The position numbers and the translations under genes are program-made. Below are positions 1 through 6,985 of a stretch of 36,214 nucleotides of DNA, piece after piece; the first letter of the stretch is position 1; every line of letters begins with the position of its first letter. The DNA is from a virus. Under the pieces are notes generated by a model. It did not search any database and was not told where the DNA came from. It saw only the letters and a program-made list of their open reading frames with translations. Where the stretch lies: IMG/VR virus record IMGVR_UViG_3300012354_000009, positions 1-36,214 of that record; one strand, written 5' to 3'.

Positions 1-23
1 ACTCGCGGCGAGAAATTTTCTGA
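1..23 (+). CDS. C-terminal tail of an upstream gene, cut by the window edge
   Basis: The six codons before the TGA just ahead of the terminase start read SRREIF in the third frame. The TGA abuts the TerL ATG with no gap, as at most junctions here. By position it could be the small terminase subunit, but six residues cannot show that. Confidence 0.35.
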
Positions 24-1478
24 ATGGCTGTTGCGGTCTCGTCTATGCCCGATTTCGGGTTGGCGATGGATGCCTACACGCTCGCTGCGTTCTCGGAGTT
101 CTGCGGTGAGCTCGTGTTGGAGAACGGGGAGCCGTTCGTGTTGGAGCCGTTCCAGCGGCGGATGCTCGAGGATTACTTCGCTGGCGCGGTGGAGTCGGTC
201 ATCATCATCTCGAAGAAGAACGGGAAGACGACTTTGCTGGGGGCGTTGGCGCTGTTTCATTTGGAGCGGTGGCCGGAGGCGGAGTGTGTGATCGGCGCGT
301 CATCCCGGGACCAGGCGCGGATCTTGTTTAAGCAGGCGGCGGGGCTTGTTCGGCGGTCGGGGATGTCCGATCGCTTCGATGTGAAGTCGGGGTATGGGGA
401 GATCCGGTTGCGTGGTGGGACGAAAGACGGGCCACGGGTCCGGGTGTTGGCTGCGGACGCGGGCACAGCGGACGGGGTGATTCCAACGCTGGCGCTCGTC
501 GACGAGTTGCACCGGCATCCGTCGGCTGAGTTGTACGGCGTGTTCATGGATGGGCTCGGCCCGCGGGGCGGGCGGATGCTGACGATCTCCACGGCCGGCG
601 CGACACAGGATTCCCCGTTGGGGTTGCTGCGGGCGAAGGCGCATTCGCTTCCAGGGTTCAGCCGGGACGAGGACGCGAAGACGAATTACGCACGGTCGGA
701 GGACGGGACGTTCGTGCTGCACGAATGGTGTCTATCGGCGGATGACGACGTGGACGATTTGGCGGTGGTGGTGAAGGCGAATCCGGCTTCGTGGCATACG
801 GAGGAGACTTTGCGGCGGCGGCATGACTCGCCGTCGATGACGCCGTGGCAGTGGCGGCGATTCGCGTGCGGGATCTGGACGGAAGGTGAGGAGCCATGGT
901 TGAACCCAGCGACCTGGGATGCGCTCGCCGACCCGGACATGGAAATCAGTACGGGTGAGCCGGTGTGGCTGGGAGTCGACATTGGTGTCCGTCATGATTC
1001 GACAGCGGTTGCGATCGTTGCGGGTCGGGGTGGCGGGAAGGTCGCCGCGAGGGCGATCATCATGCGGCCACCCGCCAGCGGCGCGCTCCCTCTCGAGACG
1101 GTGGAGCAGACCCTTCGGGAACTCTGCGAGACCTACAACGTCCAGCAGGTCGCGTTCGACCCGTGGGCTTTCCGCCGATCCGCCGAACTCCTCACGAGCG
1201 AGGGGCTGCCGATGGTCGAGTTCCCCCAGTCGCCCGAGCGAATGGCGAACGCGTCCGCGAACCTGTATCGGCTGATCGACTCTGGGCAGCTTGTCCACGA
1301 CGGTGACCCGTACTTGCGGGCGCATGTGGTAGCTGGGGTGACGAAAGAAACCGAGCGTGGCTGGCGACTCGTGAAAGACCCGAAGCTGAGTCGCCCGATC
1401 GACGCGCTGATTGCACTCGCGATGGCGGCTCTGCCGGCAGTGAACGAGGCGCCCGAGGCGATGGTATGGCTCGTATGA
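24..1478 (+). CDS. terL: Terminase large subunit (TerL)
   Basis: This is the ATP-driven DNA packaging motor and headful nuclease that docks on the portal. The 484 residues match the usual size of HK97-type TerL. An N-terminal ATPase shows a deviant Walker A (SKKNGKTT, residues 63-70) and a Walker B strand ending in VDE (about 155-161). The C-terminal RNase H-like nuclease shows acidic residues at D319 and D325 (GVDIGVRHDST), D379 (AFDPW) and D460 (RPIDALIAL). The ATG follows the previous stop directly; in-frame ATGs a few codons on (45, 66) are alternatives. The end overlaps the portal start. The family call is secure; the packaging mode (cos or pac) cannot be told. Confidence 0.95.
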   Translation: MAVAVSSMPDFGLAMDAYTLAAFSEFCGELVLENGEPFVLEPFQRRMLEDYFAGAVESVIIISKKNGKTTLLGALALFHLERWPEAECVIGASSRDQARILFKQAAGLVRRSGMSDRFDVKSGYGEIRLRGGTKDGPRVRVLAADAGTADGVIPTLALVDELHRHPSAELYGVFMDGLGPRGGRMLTISTAGATQDSPLGLLRAKAHSLPGFSRDEDAKTNYARSEDGTFVLHEWCLSADDDVDDLAVVVKANPASWHTEETLRRRHDSPSMTPWQWRRFACGIWTEGEEPWLNPATWDALADPDMEISTGEPVWLGVDIGVRHDSTAVAIVAGRGGGKVAARAIIMRPPASGALPLETVEQTLRELCETYNVQQVAFDPWAFRRSAELLTSEGLPMVEFPQSPERMANASANLYRLIDSGQLVHDGDPYLRAHVVAGVTKETERGWRLVKDPKLSRPIDALIALAMAALPAVNEAPEAMVWLV

Positions 1479-2869
1479 GATTCCCATGGAAAAAGCGCTC
1501 CATGGTGCTTGAGCGGTCTGGGGATCCGCTCAGCCTCGACCAATGGGCGTCGTGGTTCTCGTACAACAGCAACGCCTACCCGATCACTGGGGTGAACACG
1601 TGGTACGGCGATAACAAGCAGGAGGAGCCAGATCCATCCTTCGTCGGTTACGTGCAGCAGGCATATAAGGCAAATGGCGTCGTCTTCGCCTGCGAGCTAG
1701 TTCGGTTGTCGCTGTTTAGTCAGGCGCGCTTCCAGTTCCGCCGACTCCGCAACGGGCGCCCCGGCGATCTTTTCGGCAACCAGGATTTGCAGATCCTGGA
1801 GAAGCCATGGCGGAACGGAACCACGGGGGACCTCTTGGCGCGGATGGAGCAGGACGCGAGTTTCGCAGGCAACTTTTACGCCACCACGCGGCCGAGCGGG
1901 ATCAAGCGGATGCGGCCGGACTGGGTGACGATCGTCCTTGGCTCCGACACCAATCCTGACGTCGCGGGCGACGACCTCGATGCCGAAATAGTCGGCTATC
2001 TCTATCACCCCGGGGGCCGGATGAGCGGCGAGGACCCGGTTCCGTTGCTGCCCGAGGTTGTCTGTCATTACGCGCCGATTCCAGACCCGATCGCCTGCTA
2101 CCGAGGCATGTCCTGGCTGACCCCCGTCATCCGCGAGGTCATGGCCGATCAGGCGATGACGTCGCACCGCCAAACCTTCTTCGAGCATGCCGCCACACCG
2201 AATCTCGCTATCAAGCTCAATCCGGACCTACAGGTCGAGGCGGCGAAGCGGTGGATGGAGATGTTTCGGGAGCAGCACGAGGGCGTCGCGAACGCCTACA
2301 AGACGATGTTCCTTGGTGGCGGCGCGGATGTGACAGTGGTCGGTGCGAACCTGGAACAGATCGACTTTAAGAAGGTGCAGGGTGCAGGCGAGACACGGAT
2401 CGCGGCGGACGCCGGTGTGCCCCCGGTGATCGTGGGGTTGAGCGAAGGACTGGACGCGGCCACATACTCGAACTACTCCCAAGCTCGTAGACGCCTAGTG
2501 GATGGGACGATGGTGTGGTTGTGGCAGAACGCGTCCGCGTCCTTGGCGCCGCTCGTGACCGTCCCGTCGGACGCGGAGCTTTGGTACGACGATCGGCACA
2601 TCCCGTTTCTGCGTGAGGACGAAAAGGACCGCGCCGAGATCCAACAGGCCCAGTCGTCCGCGATGAAGACCCTCATCGACGCCGGCTGGGATGCCGACAC
2701 CGCCCGGGACGCCATCCTGAACGACGATTTCTCACGGTTGGCCCATACCGGTCTGTTCTCGGTGCAGCTCCAGCCGGCCGGTAGCCAGCCACCTTTGAAC
2801 GGAAACGGCAACAAACCCGCAATGAGAGCTCTGGCGGAGGCTCTCACGGATCTGGCCCGGGACGACTGA
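1466..2869 (+). CDS. Portal protein, HK97 family
   Basis: The portal is the dodecameric ring at one capsid vertex through which DNA enters and to which the tail joins. The 467 residues have the usual length of HK97/SPP1-like portals, and the gene sits between TerL and the protease. Recognisable features are the N-terminal wing rich in W and Y, a central segment with YRGMSWLTPVIREVM, and the helical stem/crown region with GVPPVIVGLSEG and YSNYSQARRRLVDG, typical of phage_portal proteins. The ATG at 1466 has GAGGCG five bases upstream; the ATG at 1475 forms an ATGA overlap with the TerL stop and is also possible. The C-terminal about 30 residues look disordered. Confidence 0.93.
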   Translation: MARMRFPWKKRSMVLERSGDPLSLDQWASWFSYNSNAYPITGVNTWYGDNKQEEPDPSFVGYVQQAYKANGVVFACELVRLSLFSQARFQFRRLRNGRPGDLFGNQDLQILEKPWRNGTTGDLLARMEQDASFAGNFYATTRPSGIKRMRPDWVTIVLGSDTNPDVAGDDLDAEIVGYLYHPGGRMSGEDPVPLLPEVVCHYAPIPDPIACYRGMSWLTPVIREVMADQAMTSHRQTFFEHAATPNLAIKLNPDLQVEAAKRWMEMFREQHEGVANAYKTMFLGGGADVTVVGANLEQIDFKKVQGAGETRIAADAGVPPVIVGLSEGLDAATYSNYSQARRRLVDGTMVWLWQNASASLAPLVTVPSDAELWYDDRHIPFLREDEKDRAEIQQAQSSAMKTLIDAGWDADTARDAILNDDFSRLAHTGLFSVQLQPAGSQPPLNGNGNKPAMRALAEALTDLARDD

Positions 2870-2874
2870 CCCTG

Positions 2875-3792
2875 ATGCCGTGGCATGTCGACAAGTCGAG
2901 CGAATGCCCGGCCGGTAAGCCCTGGGCGGTCATCAAGGACGCGGACGGAACGGTGGAGGGCTGCCACCCGTCCAAAGCCAAAGCAGGGAAGCAGATGGCG
3001 GCCCTCTATGCCAACGAACCAGGAGCGAAACGAATGAGCGAGAACGACGAGAACATCGAAGCGATGGGCACCGGTGAATTCGTTTACCGGGCGACGGAAC
3101 CGGAGGGGATGAGGTTCCGCGAGGAGGGCGACGGAGCCCCTGTCCTTGAGGGACGGATGATGCCTTACGGCGAGTGGACAGAGGTGGATTCCTCTGTGGA
3201 GGGGCATTTTTTGGAACGGTTCGCCCCTGGCTCGCTCGCGAAAACCCTGAACGAGCGTGCAGCCCGGATCAGGATCCTATTTGAGCATGGCCTCGACTTT
3301 CTCGGGCGGCAACCGATTGCCGCGTTTGAAGGGTTCCGCGACGAGGATGACGGAGCCCATTACGAGGCGAGCCTTCTCCGCGGTGTCCCCGACCTGCTCG
3401 TCGAGGGACTCCGCCGTGGGGTCTATGGCAGCTCGATCCGCTATCGCCCGGTCAAATGGGAGCGGCTCCGCTCCCCCGGTGAGAGCGACCATAACCCAGA
3501 GGGATTGCCGGAACATACGATCAGAGAGGCGTTCATCAAAGAGTTCTCTGTGGTGACATTCCCGCAGTACGAGGGGGCAACAGCGGGAGTACGGTCAATC
3601 ACCGACGACATCACAGGCAAGCAACTTCTGAAGGATCCGGGGAAGCTTCTCGAGCTGATCCGGACGACGACTGAGCCGCAGCACTCGGGGCGTGAGGAGC
3701 AGGAGGAACCTGCTCCGCAGCGGAGCCGCAGCACTCAGCCAAGCCACGACTACCTAAACCCAGGAAAGGGGGAAACACCGTGGCGGCTGTAG
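2875..3792 (+). CDS. HK97-family prohead protease (peptidase S78)
   Basis: This protease matures the capsid by cutting the scaffold-like N-terminus from the major capsid protein. The S78 signature residues are visible: H138 (ILFEHG), the serine in GSSIRYR (about 186-187) and the EFSVVTFP strand (223-230). An N-terminal segment of about 50 residues (CPAGKPWAV, then GCHPSKAKAGKQMAALYA) lies ahead of the catalytic domain; similar leaders occur on many phage proteases. An internal ATG at 3034 with GGAG upstream could start a short form. The last 60 residues are a low-complexity linker that contains a 14-base direct repeat (3673-3686 and 3723-3736). The stop lies inside the capsid gene. Confidence 0.9.
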   Translation: MPWHVDKSSECPAGKPWAVIKDADGTVEGCHPSKAKAGKQMAALYANEPGAKRMSENDENIEAMGTGEFVYRATEPEGMRFREEGDGAPVLEGRMMPYGEWTEVDSSVEGHFLERFAPGSLAKTLNERAARIRILFEHGLDFLGRQPIAAFEGFRDEDDGAHYEASLLRGVPDLLVEGLRRGVYGSSIRYRPVKWERLRSPGESDHNPEGLPEHTIREAFIKEFSVVTFPQYEGATAGVRSITDDITGKQLLKDPGKLLELIRTTTEPQHSGREEQEEPAPQRSRSTQPSHDYLNPGKGETPWRL

Positions 3793-5243
3793 GAACAGAC
3801 GAGCTCCGAGCAGAGATCAAGGAGCTCATCGAACGCCGAGAGGCGATCGACACCGAGTACGCGGGGAAGCGCTTCCCGCAGGAAGTACGGGACAAGTTCA
3901 ACGTCATCTGCGACGAGATCAAGGAGAAGGAGGAGACCCTCGACGAGATCCTCCGGCGTGAGCAGATCATCGAGGAGACGGCGAAGAAGACCGGCAACAC
4001 CGAGGCCCTTGAGATGCCGAACATTTCACGGCCCGGTGCTGTGAAGGGCGACGACATCTATAACCTCGGCTCGGTCCGCCGTAGCTTCGATGACCCCGCT
4101 GTTGAGGGTGCGGAGCTGCGCGACCGTGCGCGACGGGCGATTGAGCGGGCCCGGTTCCCGCACGAGAAGGCCAAGCACGAAGAGGTGCAGGGTCATATCG
4201 AGGGGCTGGTTGAGCGGATCGACGACGAGCAGGGGTCGTTCTCGCGATACCTGCTGATGACCGGCTCGCCGGGCTACAAGACGGCGTTTACGAAGTACCT
4301 GGCCGGGCAGCCGCGGTCACAGAGCGAGGAGCAGATGCTGTTCCGTGCTGCGTCTCTGACGACGACGTCCGGTGGTTTCGCGGTGCCGTTCGTGCTCGAC
4401 CCTTCTGTGATCCAGACCGGGTCGGGTGCGATCAACCCGTACCGGGCGATCTCAAGCGTGACCGTTCAGAACGTCGATGAGTGGCGCGGCGTGAGCTCCG
4501 CCGGCATCACGGCGTCGTTCCAGGCCGAGGCAGCAGCGGTAACCGATGCGTCGCCGACCTTGGCGCAGCCGACGGTGTCGACGGAGATGGCACGTGCGTT
4601 CGTGCCGTTCTCGATCGAGATCGGGCAGGACTGGGCGTCGTTCAGCTCGGAGATGGCCGGGATGATCCAGGACTCCAAGGACGTCCTGGAAGCAACGAAG
4701 TTCGCGGTTGGATCCGGCACCAATGAGCCGTTCGGTGTCATCACCGGCGCCACCACCGTGTTCACCGCCTCCAACACCAACTCGCTTGTGGTGGCGGACG
4801 TCTACGGTGTCCACAATGCGTTGGGTCCGCGGTTCCGCCGCGGGGCGTCGTGGACGCTCAACAACGCGGTCGCCGACCGCATTCGCCAGCTGGATACAGC
4901 CGGGGGCGCAAACCTGTGGATCGACAACCTGCAGCAGCGTTCTGCGGCAATCCCGGATAGCTTCTCGGATGGTCGCATGGGAGCGGGTCTGCTCGGCAAG
5001 CCAGCCTATGAGGCAACCGCACAGTCAGGGACGTTCACGACCGGCCAGTTGATCGGTGTGGTCGGGGACTTCTCGTACTACAAGATCGTCGACCGGGTCG
5101 GGTTGACGATCGAGACGATCCCGCATCTGTTCGGTGCGGCGCAGGGAAACCTCCCGACGATGCAGCGCGGTCTGATCGCGTACTGGCGCGTGGGCGCGAA
5201 GGTGCTTGACGCAAATGCCTTCCGCACGCTGAAGCTGGCGTGA
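3780..5243 (+). CDS. Major capsid protein, HK97 fold
   Basis: This is the shell subunit of the icosahedral head. The GTG start is supported by a strong AGGAAAGGGGG about eight bases upstream and overlaps the end of the protease gene. Residues 1 to about 70 form a charged coiled coil that would act as the built-in delta scaffold, explaining why no scaffold gene is present. Residues 71-190 are a linker with many charged positions where the protease probably cuts. The HK97 core begins near GGFAVPFVLDPS, with the P-domain and A-loop-like stretches FVPFSIEIGQDW and GSGTNEPFGVITG. The C-terminus (RGLIAYWRVGAKVLDANAFRTLKLA) is typical of this family. Confidence 0.95.
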   Translation: MAAVGTDELRAEIKELIERREAIDTEYAGKRFPQEVRDKFNVICDEIKEKEETLDEILRREQIIEETAKKTGNTEALEMPNISRPGAVKGDDIYNLGSVRRSFDDPAVEGAELRDRARRAIERARFPHEKAKHEEVQGHIEGLVERIDDEQGSFSRYLLMTGSPGYKTAFTKYLAGQPRSQSEEQMLFRAASLTTTSGGFAVPFVLDPSVIQTGSGAINPYRAISSVTVQNVDEWRGVSSAGITASFQAEAAAVTDASPTLAQPTVSTEMARAFVPFSIEIGQDWASFSSEMAGMIQDSKDVLEATKFAVGSGTNEPFGVITGATTVFTASNTNSLVVADVYGVHNALGPRFRRGASWTLNNAVADRIRQLDTAGGANLWIDNLQQRSAAIPDSFSDGRMGAGLLGKPAYEATAQSGTFTTGQLIGVVGDFSYYKIVDRVGLTIETIPHLFGAAQGNLPTMQRGLIAYWRVGAKVLDANAFRTLKLA

Positions 5244-5248
5244 GCCCG

Positions 5249-5413
5249 ATGGCTGAGAAGAAGAAGCCAGCAGAAGAGGCACCTGATACCCCGTCGGGGA
5301 AGGCGCTCGAGAAGGTCGGCCCGGCACCGGAGCTCAAGCACAACAACGTAGAACAAGTGCTCGAGCACGGCGAGAAGTACCAGGCCGAAAAGAAGAAGCA
5401 CAGGTGGGGATGA
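5249..5413 (+). CDS. Small lysine-rich capsid-proximal protein
   Basis: A 54-residue ORF starts at an ATG six bases after the capsid stop. It is very charged: an N-terminal MAEKKKPAEEA tail, a middle with HNNVEQVLEHGEKY, and a C-terminal KKKHRWG. Position and coupling with the capsid gene suggest a minor head protein or assembly helper, but the family is not recognised. Its stop overlaps an ATG that begins the LAGLIDADG-like fragment. Its last seven residues recur about 140 bases further on, so the 3' end of this gene looks disturbed. Confidence 0.7.
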   Translation: MAEKKKPAEEAPDTPSGKALEKVGPAPELKHNNVEQVLEHGEKYQAEKKKHRWG

Positions 5414-5481
5414 GTCCTGCAATCGAACAGGCCCGTCGCCTAAGTTGGGCGGTGGGCCTGTTCGAGGGCGAGGGTTGGTGA
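5410..5481 (+). pseudogene. Possible LAGLIDADG homing endonuclease remnant
   Basis: The ATG overlaps the previous stop (ATGA). The 23-codon frame reads MSPAIEQARRLSWAVGLFEGEGW and then stops; the core WAVGLFEGEG closely resembles the first LAGLIDADG helix of phage homing endonucleases (typically WxAGLFEGEG). Nothing that follows encodes the rest of such an enzyme, so if real it is a scar. The same bases form a long hairpin, so the likeness could also be chance. Confidence 0.35.
5423..5465 (+). terminator. Long RNA stem-loop downstream of the capsid genes
   Basis: An 18-base arm (5423-5440) pairs with 5448-5465 through a 7-base loop (TAAGTTG). All 18 pairs form in RNA if two G-U wobbles near the loop are allowed. 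No T-tract follows. It may be a terminator-like or mRNA-stabilising element that sets capsid mRNA level relative to downstream genes. The structure is clear; the function is inferred. Confidence 0.6.
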
Positions 5482-5617
5482 ACGCAATGGTCGATACGCC
5501 CTAGGCAGACAGCTCGTTGCTTAAACGAAAGAAGAAGCACCGCTGGGGCTAACCTCGGTGGAACCATGGGGCCCGGCTGGTCGCGGCGGCCGGGCCCCCC
5601 GCGAAAAGGAGACAGAC

Positions 5618-5890
5618 ATGCCACGCAAACCGAGCGGGATGGTCGTCGCACGCGAAGCGATCGTCATCAACGTCGGCGGAAGGCCACCCGAGTACGACCG
5701 GGTGCAGGTCATCAACAAGCGCACTGGCGAGCCGGCGGTCATCAACAAGGACGAACCCAGGGATCCTGGTGACCTCGGTGTCCCCTACGCGTTCAAGGAG
5801 GGGCAGAAGGTCAAGAGGTCACATCCGGCGGTGAAGGAATGCCCGGGCGCGTTCGTTCCGGAGGACGACGCGGAGCCCGTCGAAGCGTGA
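5618..5890 (+). CDS. Conserved-looking hypothetical head-region protein
   Basis: A 90-residue protein whose ATG has AAAAGGAGA about six bases upstream, which decides the start; the frame is open upstream but lacks such a site. The N-terminal half (MVVAREAIVINVGGRPPEYDR) looks beta-rich; the middle holds two charged VINK repeats, and the C-terminus is acidic. No family is recognised. Its place after the capsid gene suggests a structural or assembly role. Its stop overlaps the next GTG. Confidence 0.75.
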   Translation: MPRKPSGMVVAREAIVINVGGRPPEYDRVQVINKRTGEPAVINKDEPRDPGDLGVPYAFKEGQKVKRSHPAVKECPGAFVPEDDAEPVEA

Positions 5891-6030
5891 ACGAGAACGC
5901 AGTCACAATCACAGTCACCTGCCCGGTCGCCAAGGACGAGGTCGAACGTGACCGCGCTGACTTCTGGGAGGCCGTTAAACGTCTGTTCTGCGAGGCGCTG
6001 GACGATCTCAGGGTGAAGGATCGCGCGTGA
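5887..6030 (+). CDS. Small hypothetical protein
   Basis: A 47-residue protein from a GTG that overlaps the preceding stop (GTGA). A short beta-like N-terminus (AVTITVTCPVAK) is followed by a charged helix with WEAVKRLFCEALDDLRVK. It is translationally coupled on both sides, which supports it despite its size. Function unknown. Confidence 0.6.
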   Translation: MNENAVTITVTCPVAKDEVERDRADFWEAVKRLFCEALDDLRVKDRA

Positions 6031-6734
6031 GCGGCGCGAACGGGGGTCGACCGATGCGGCAGGGCGTGATGATCGGTGTCACCTCCGGCGAGCTATCGCG
6101 ATTCTCGGCGTTCACGACGTCACTGATCAGCGTGATGGCGACCATGCCGCCCGGATCCGGGCTCGTCTGGGCGAAAGGCGTCGACGTGTCCGGCAACTGC
6201 AACCAGCTCTGCCGGAAGACATTGGCCGGCGAGTATGAGTGGCTGTGGGTGATGGGCGATGACCATGCGTTTCCGCAGGACACGTTGGTCCGGCTGATCG
6301 CCCACGACGTAGATGTGATCGTGCCGCACTGCTTGAAGCGGTATCCGCCGTGGAAACCGGTCGTGTTTTCGCACCAGAACGAGGATGGCGCCTACGTCGT
6401 CGCGGATCTGCCGCGGAGCGGACTGGTGGAAATCCATGCAGCCGGGTCGGCGGGGATGCTGATTCGCCGCGATGTGCTTGAGGCGGTCGGTGATCCGTGG
6501 TTCACCCCCTCCCCGGATGCCCACGGGCTGAACGAGGATCTCCATTTTTGCCAGAAGGTGCGGGAGGCAGGGTTCCGGCTCTGGTGTGACCCGGAGATCA
6601 CGCTCGGCCATATCGCGTTGCACACGGTGTCGCCGGAGTGGCAGGACGGGCAGTGGCACCCGGCGGTTCTGCACGATGACACGGTGTCGATGCTGTACCG
6701 GCGACCCGATGTTCCGGTGGCGGTTTCGGCGTGA
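6027..6734 (+). CDS. GT-A type glycosyltransferase
   Basis: This enzyme likely moves a sugar from a nucleotide-sugar donor to a phage or host acceptor. The 235 residues show a Rossmann-like start (GVMIGVTSGELS), a metal-binding acidic pair in WLWVMGDDHAF (D78-D79), a conserved AGSAGMLIRRDVLEAVG segment (about 139-155), the NEDLHFCQKVREAGF acidic motif (E170-D171), and H195 as a possible extra metal ligand. This order matches GT2-like phage glycosyltransferases. The GTG start overlaps the previous stop; an ATG at 6054 is an alternative. Its place between capsid and tail genes points to glycosylation of a virion protein, which is inference. Confidence 0.8.
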   Translation: MSGANGGRPMRQGVMIGVTSGELSRFSAFTTSLISVMATMPPGSGLVWAKGVDVSGNCNQLCRKTLAGEYEWLWVMGDDHAFPQDTLVRLIAHDVDVIVPHCLKRYPPWKPVVFSHQNEDGAYVVADLPRSGLVEIHAAGSAGMLIRRDVLEAVGDPWFTPSPDAHGLNEDLHFCQKVREAGFRLWCDPEITLGHIALHTVSPEWQDGQWHPAVLHDDTVSMLYRRPDVPVAVSA

Positions 6735-6985
6735 GTGCGGAGCGTGTTGCTCCGCTCGTCCCGGCCGATTTGCTTGAGGCCCGGATCGCGGACTACCGGA
6801 AGACGGAGGCGGTGCTGACGATGCGGCTGATCCGCTACGGCGAAGCATTAAAGGCCGCCGGCGTCGAACCCCCTGATGACACGGAGGACGAACTGCTGCA
6901 GATGTGGCGGAACGCGCAGGCCGTGCTGACGACCGCAAGCGAGTTCGTTGCTCATCTCGGCTCCGCGAAGGAACTCCTCGCCTAA
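6731..6985 (+). CDS. Small helical hypothetical protein
   Basis: An 84-residue protein from a GTG overlapping the glycosyltransferase stop. The sequence is almost wholly helical, with charged heptad-like stretches (ADLLEARIADYRKTEAVLT) and an acidic middle (PPDDTEDELLQMW). No family is recognised. It ends directly before the exported enzyme, so it belongs to the same transcript. Confidence 0.65.
   Translation: MSAERVAPLVPADLLEARIADYRKTEAVLTMRLIRYGEALKAAGVEPPDDTEDELLQMWRNAQAVLTTASEFVAHLGSAKELLA

Larger units (their letters stand above)
5390..5552 (+). repeat. Duplicated KKKHRWG-stop coding end
   Basis: The codons for KKKHRWG plus stop at 5390-5413 recur at 5529-5552. The matching bases differ mainly at synonymous positions (AGG/CGC for Arg, GGA/GGC for Gly, TGA/TAA). 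In front of the second copy the frame closes after about eight codons at a TAG, and no ribosome binding site is seen, so the second copy is an orphan gene end. Confidence 0.7.

Noticed and set aside
732-1487. Long - strand frames opposite TerL and other structural genes
   Set aside because: They mirror GC-rich codons of secure + strand genes, are rich in R, P and H, and lack starts with binding sites.
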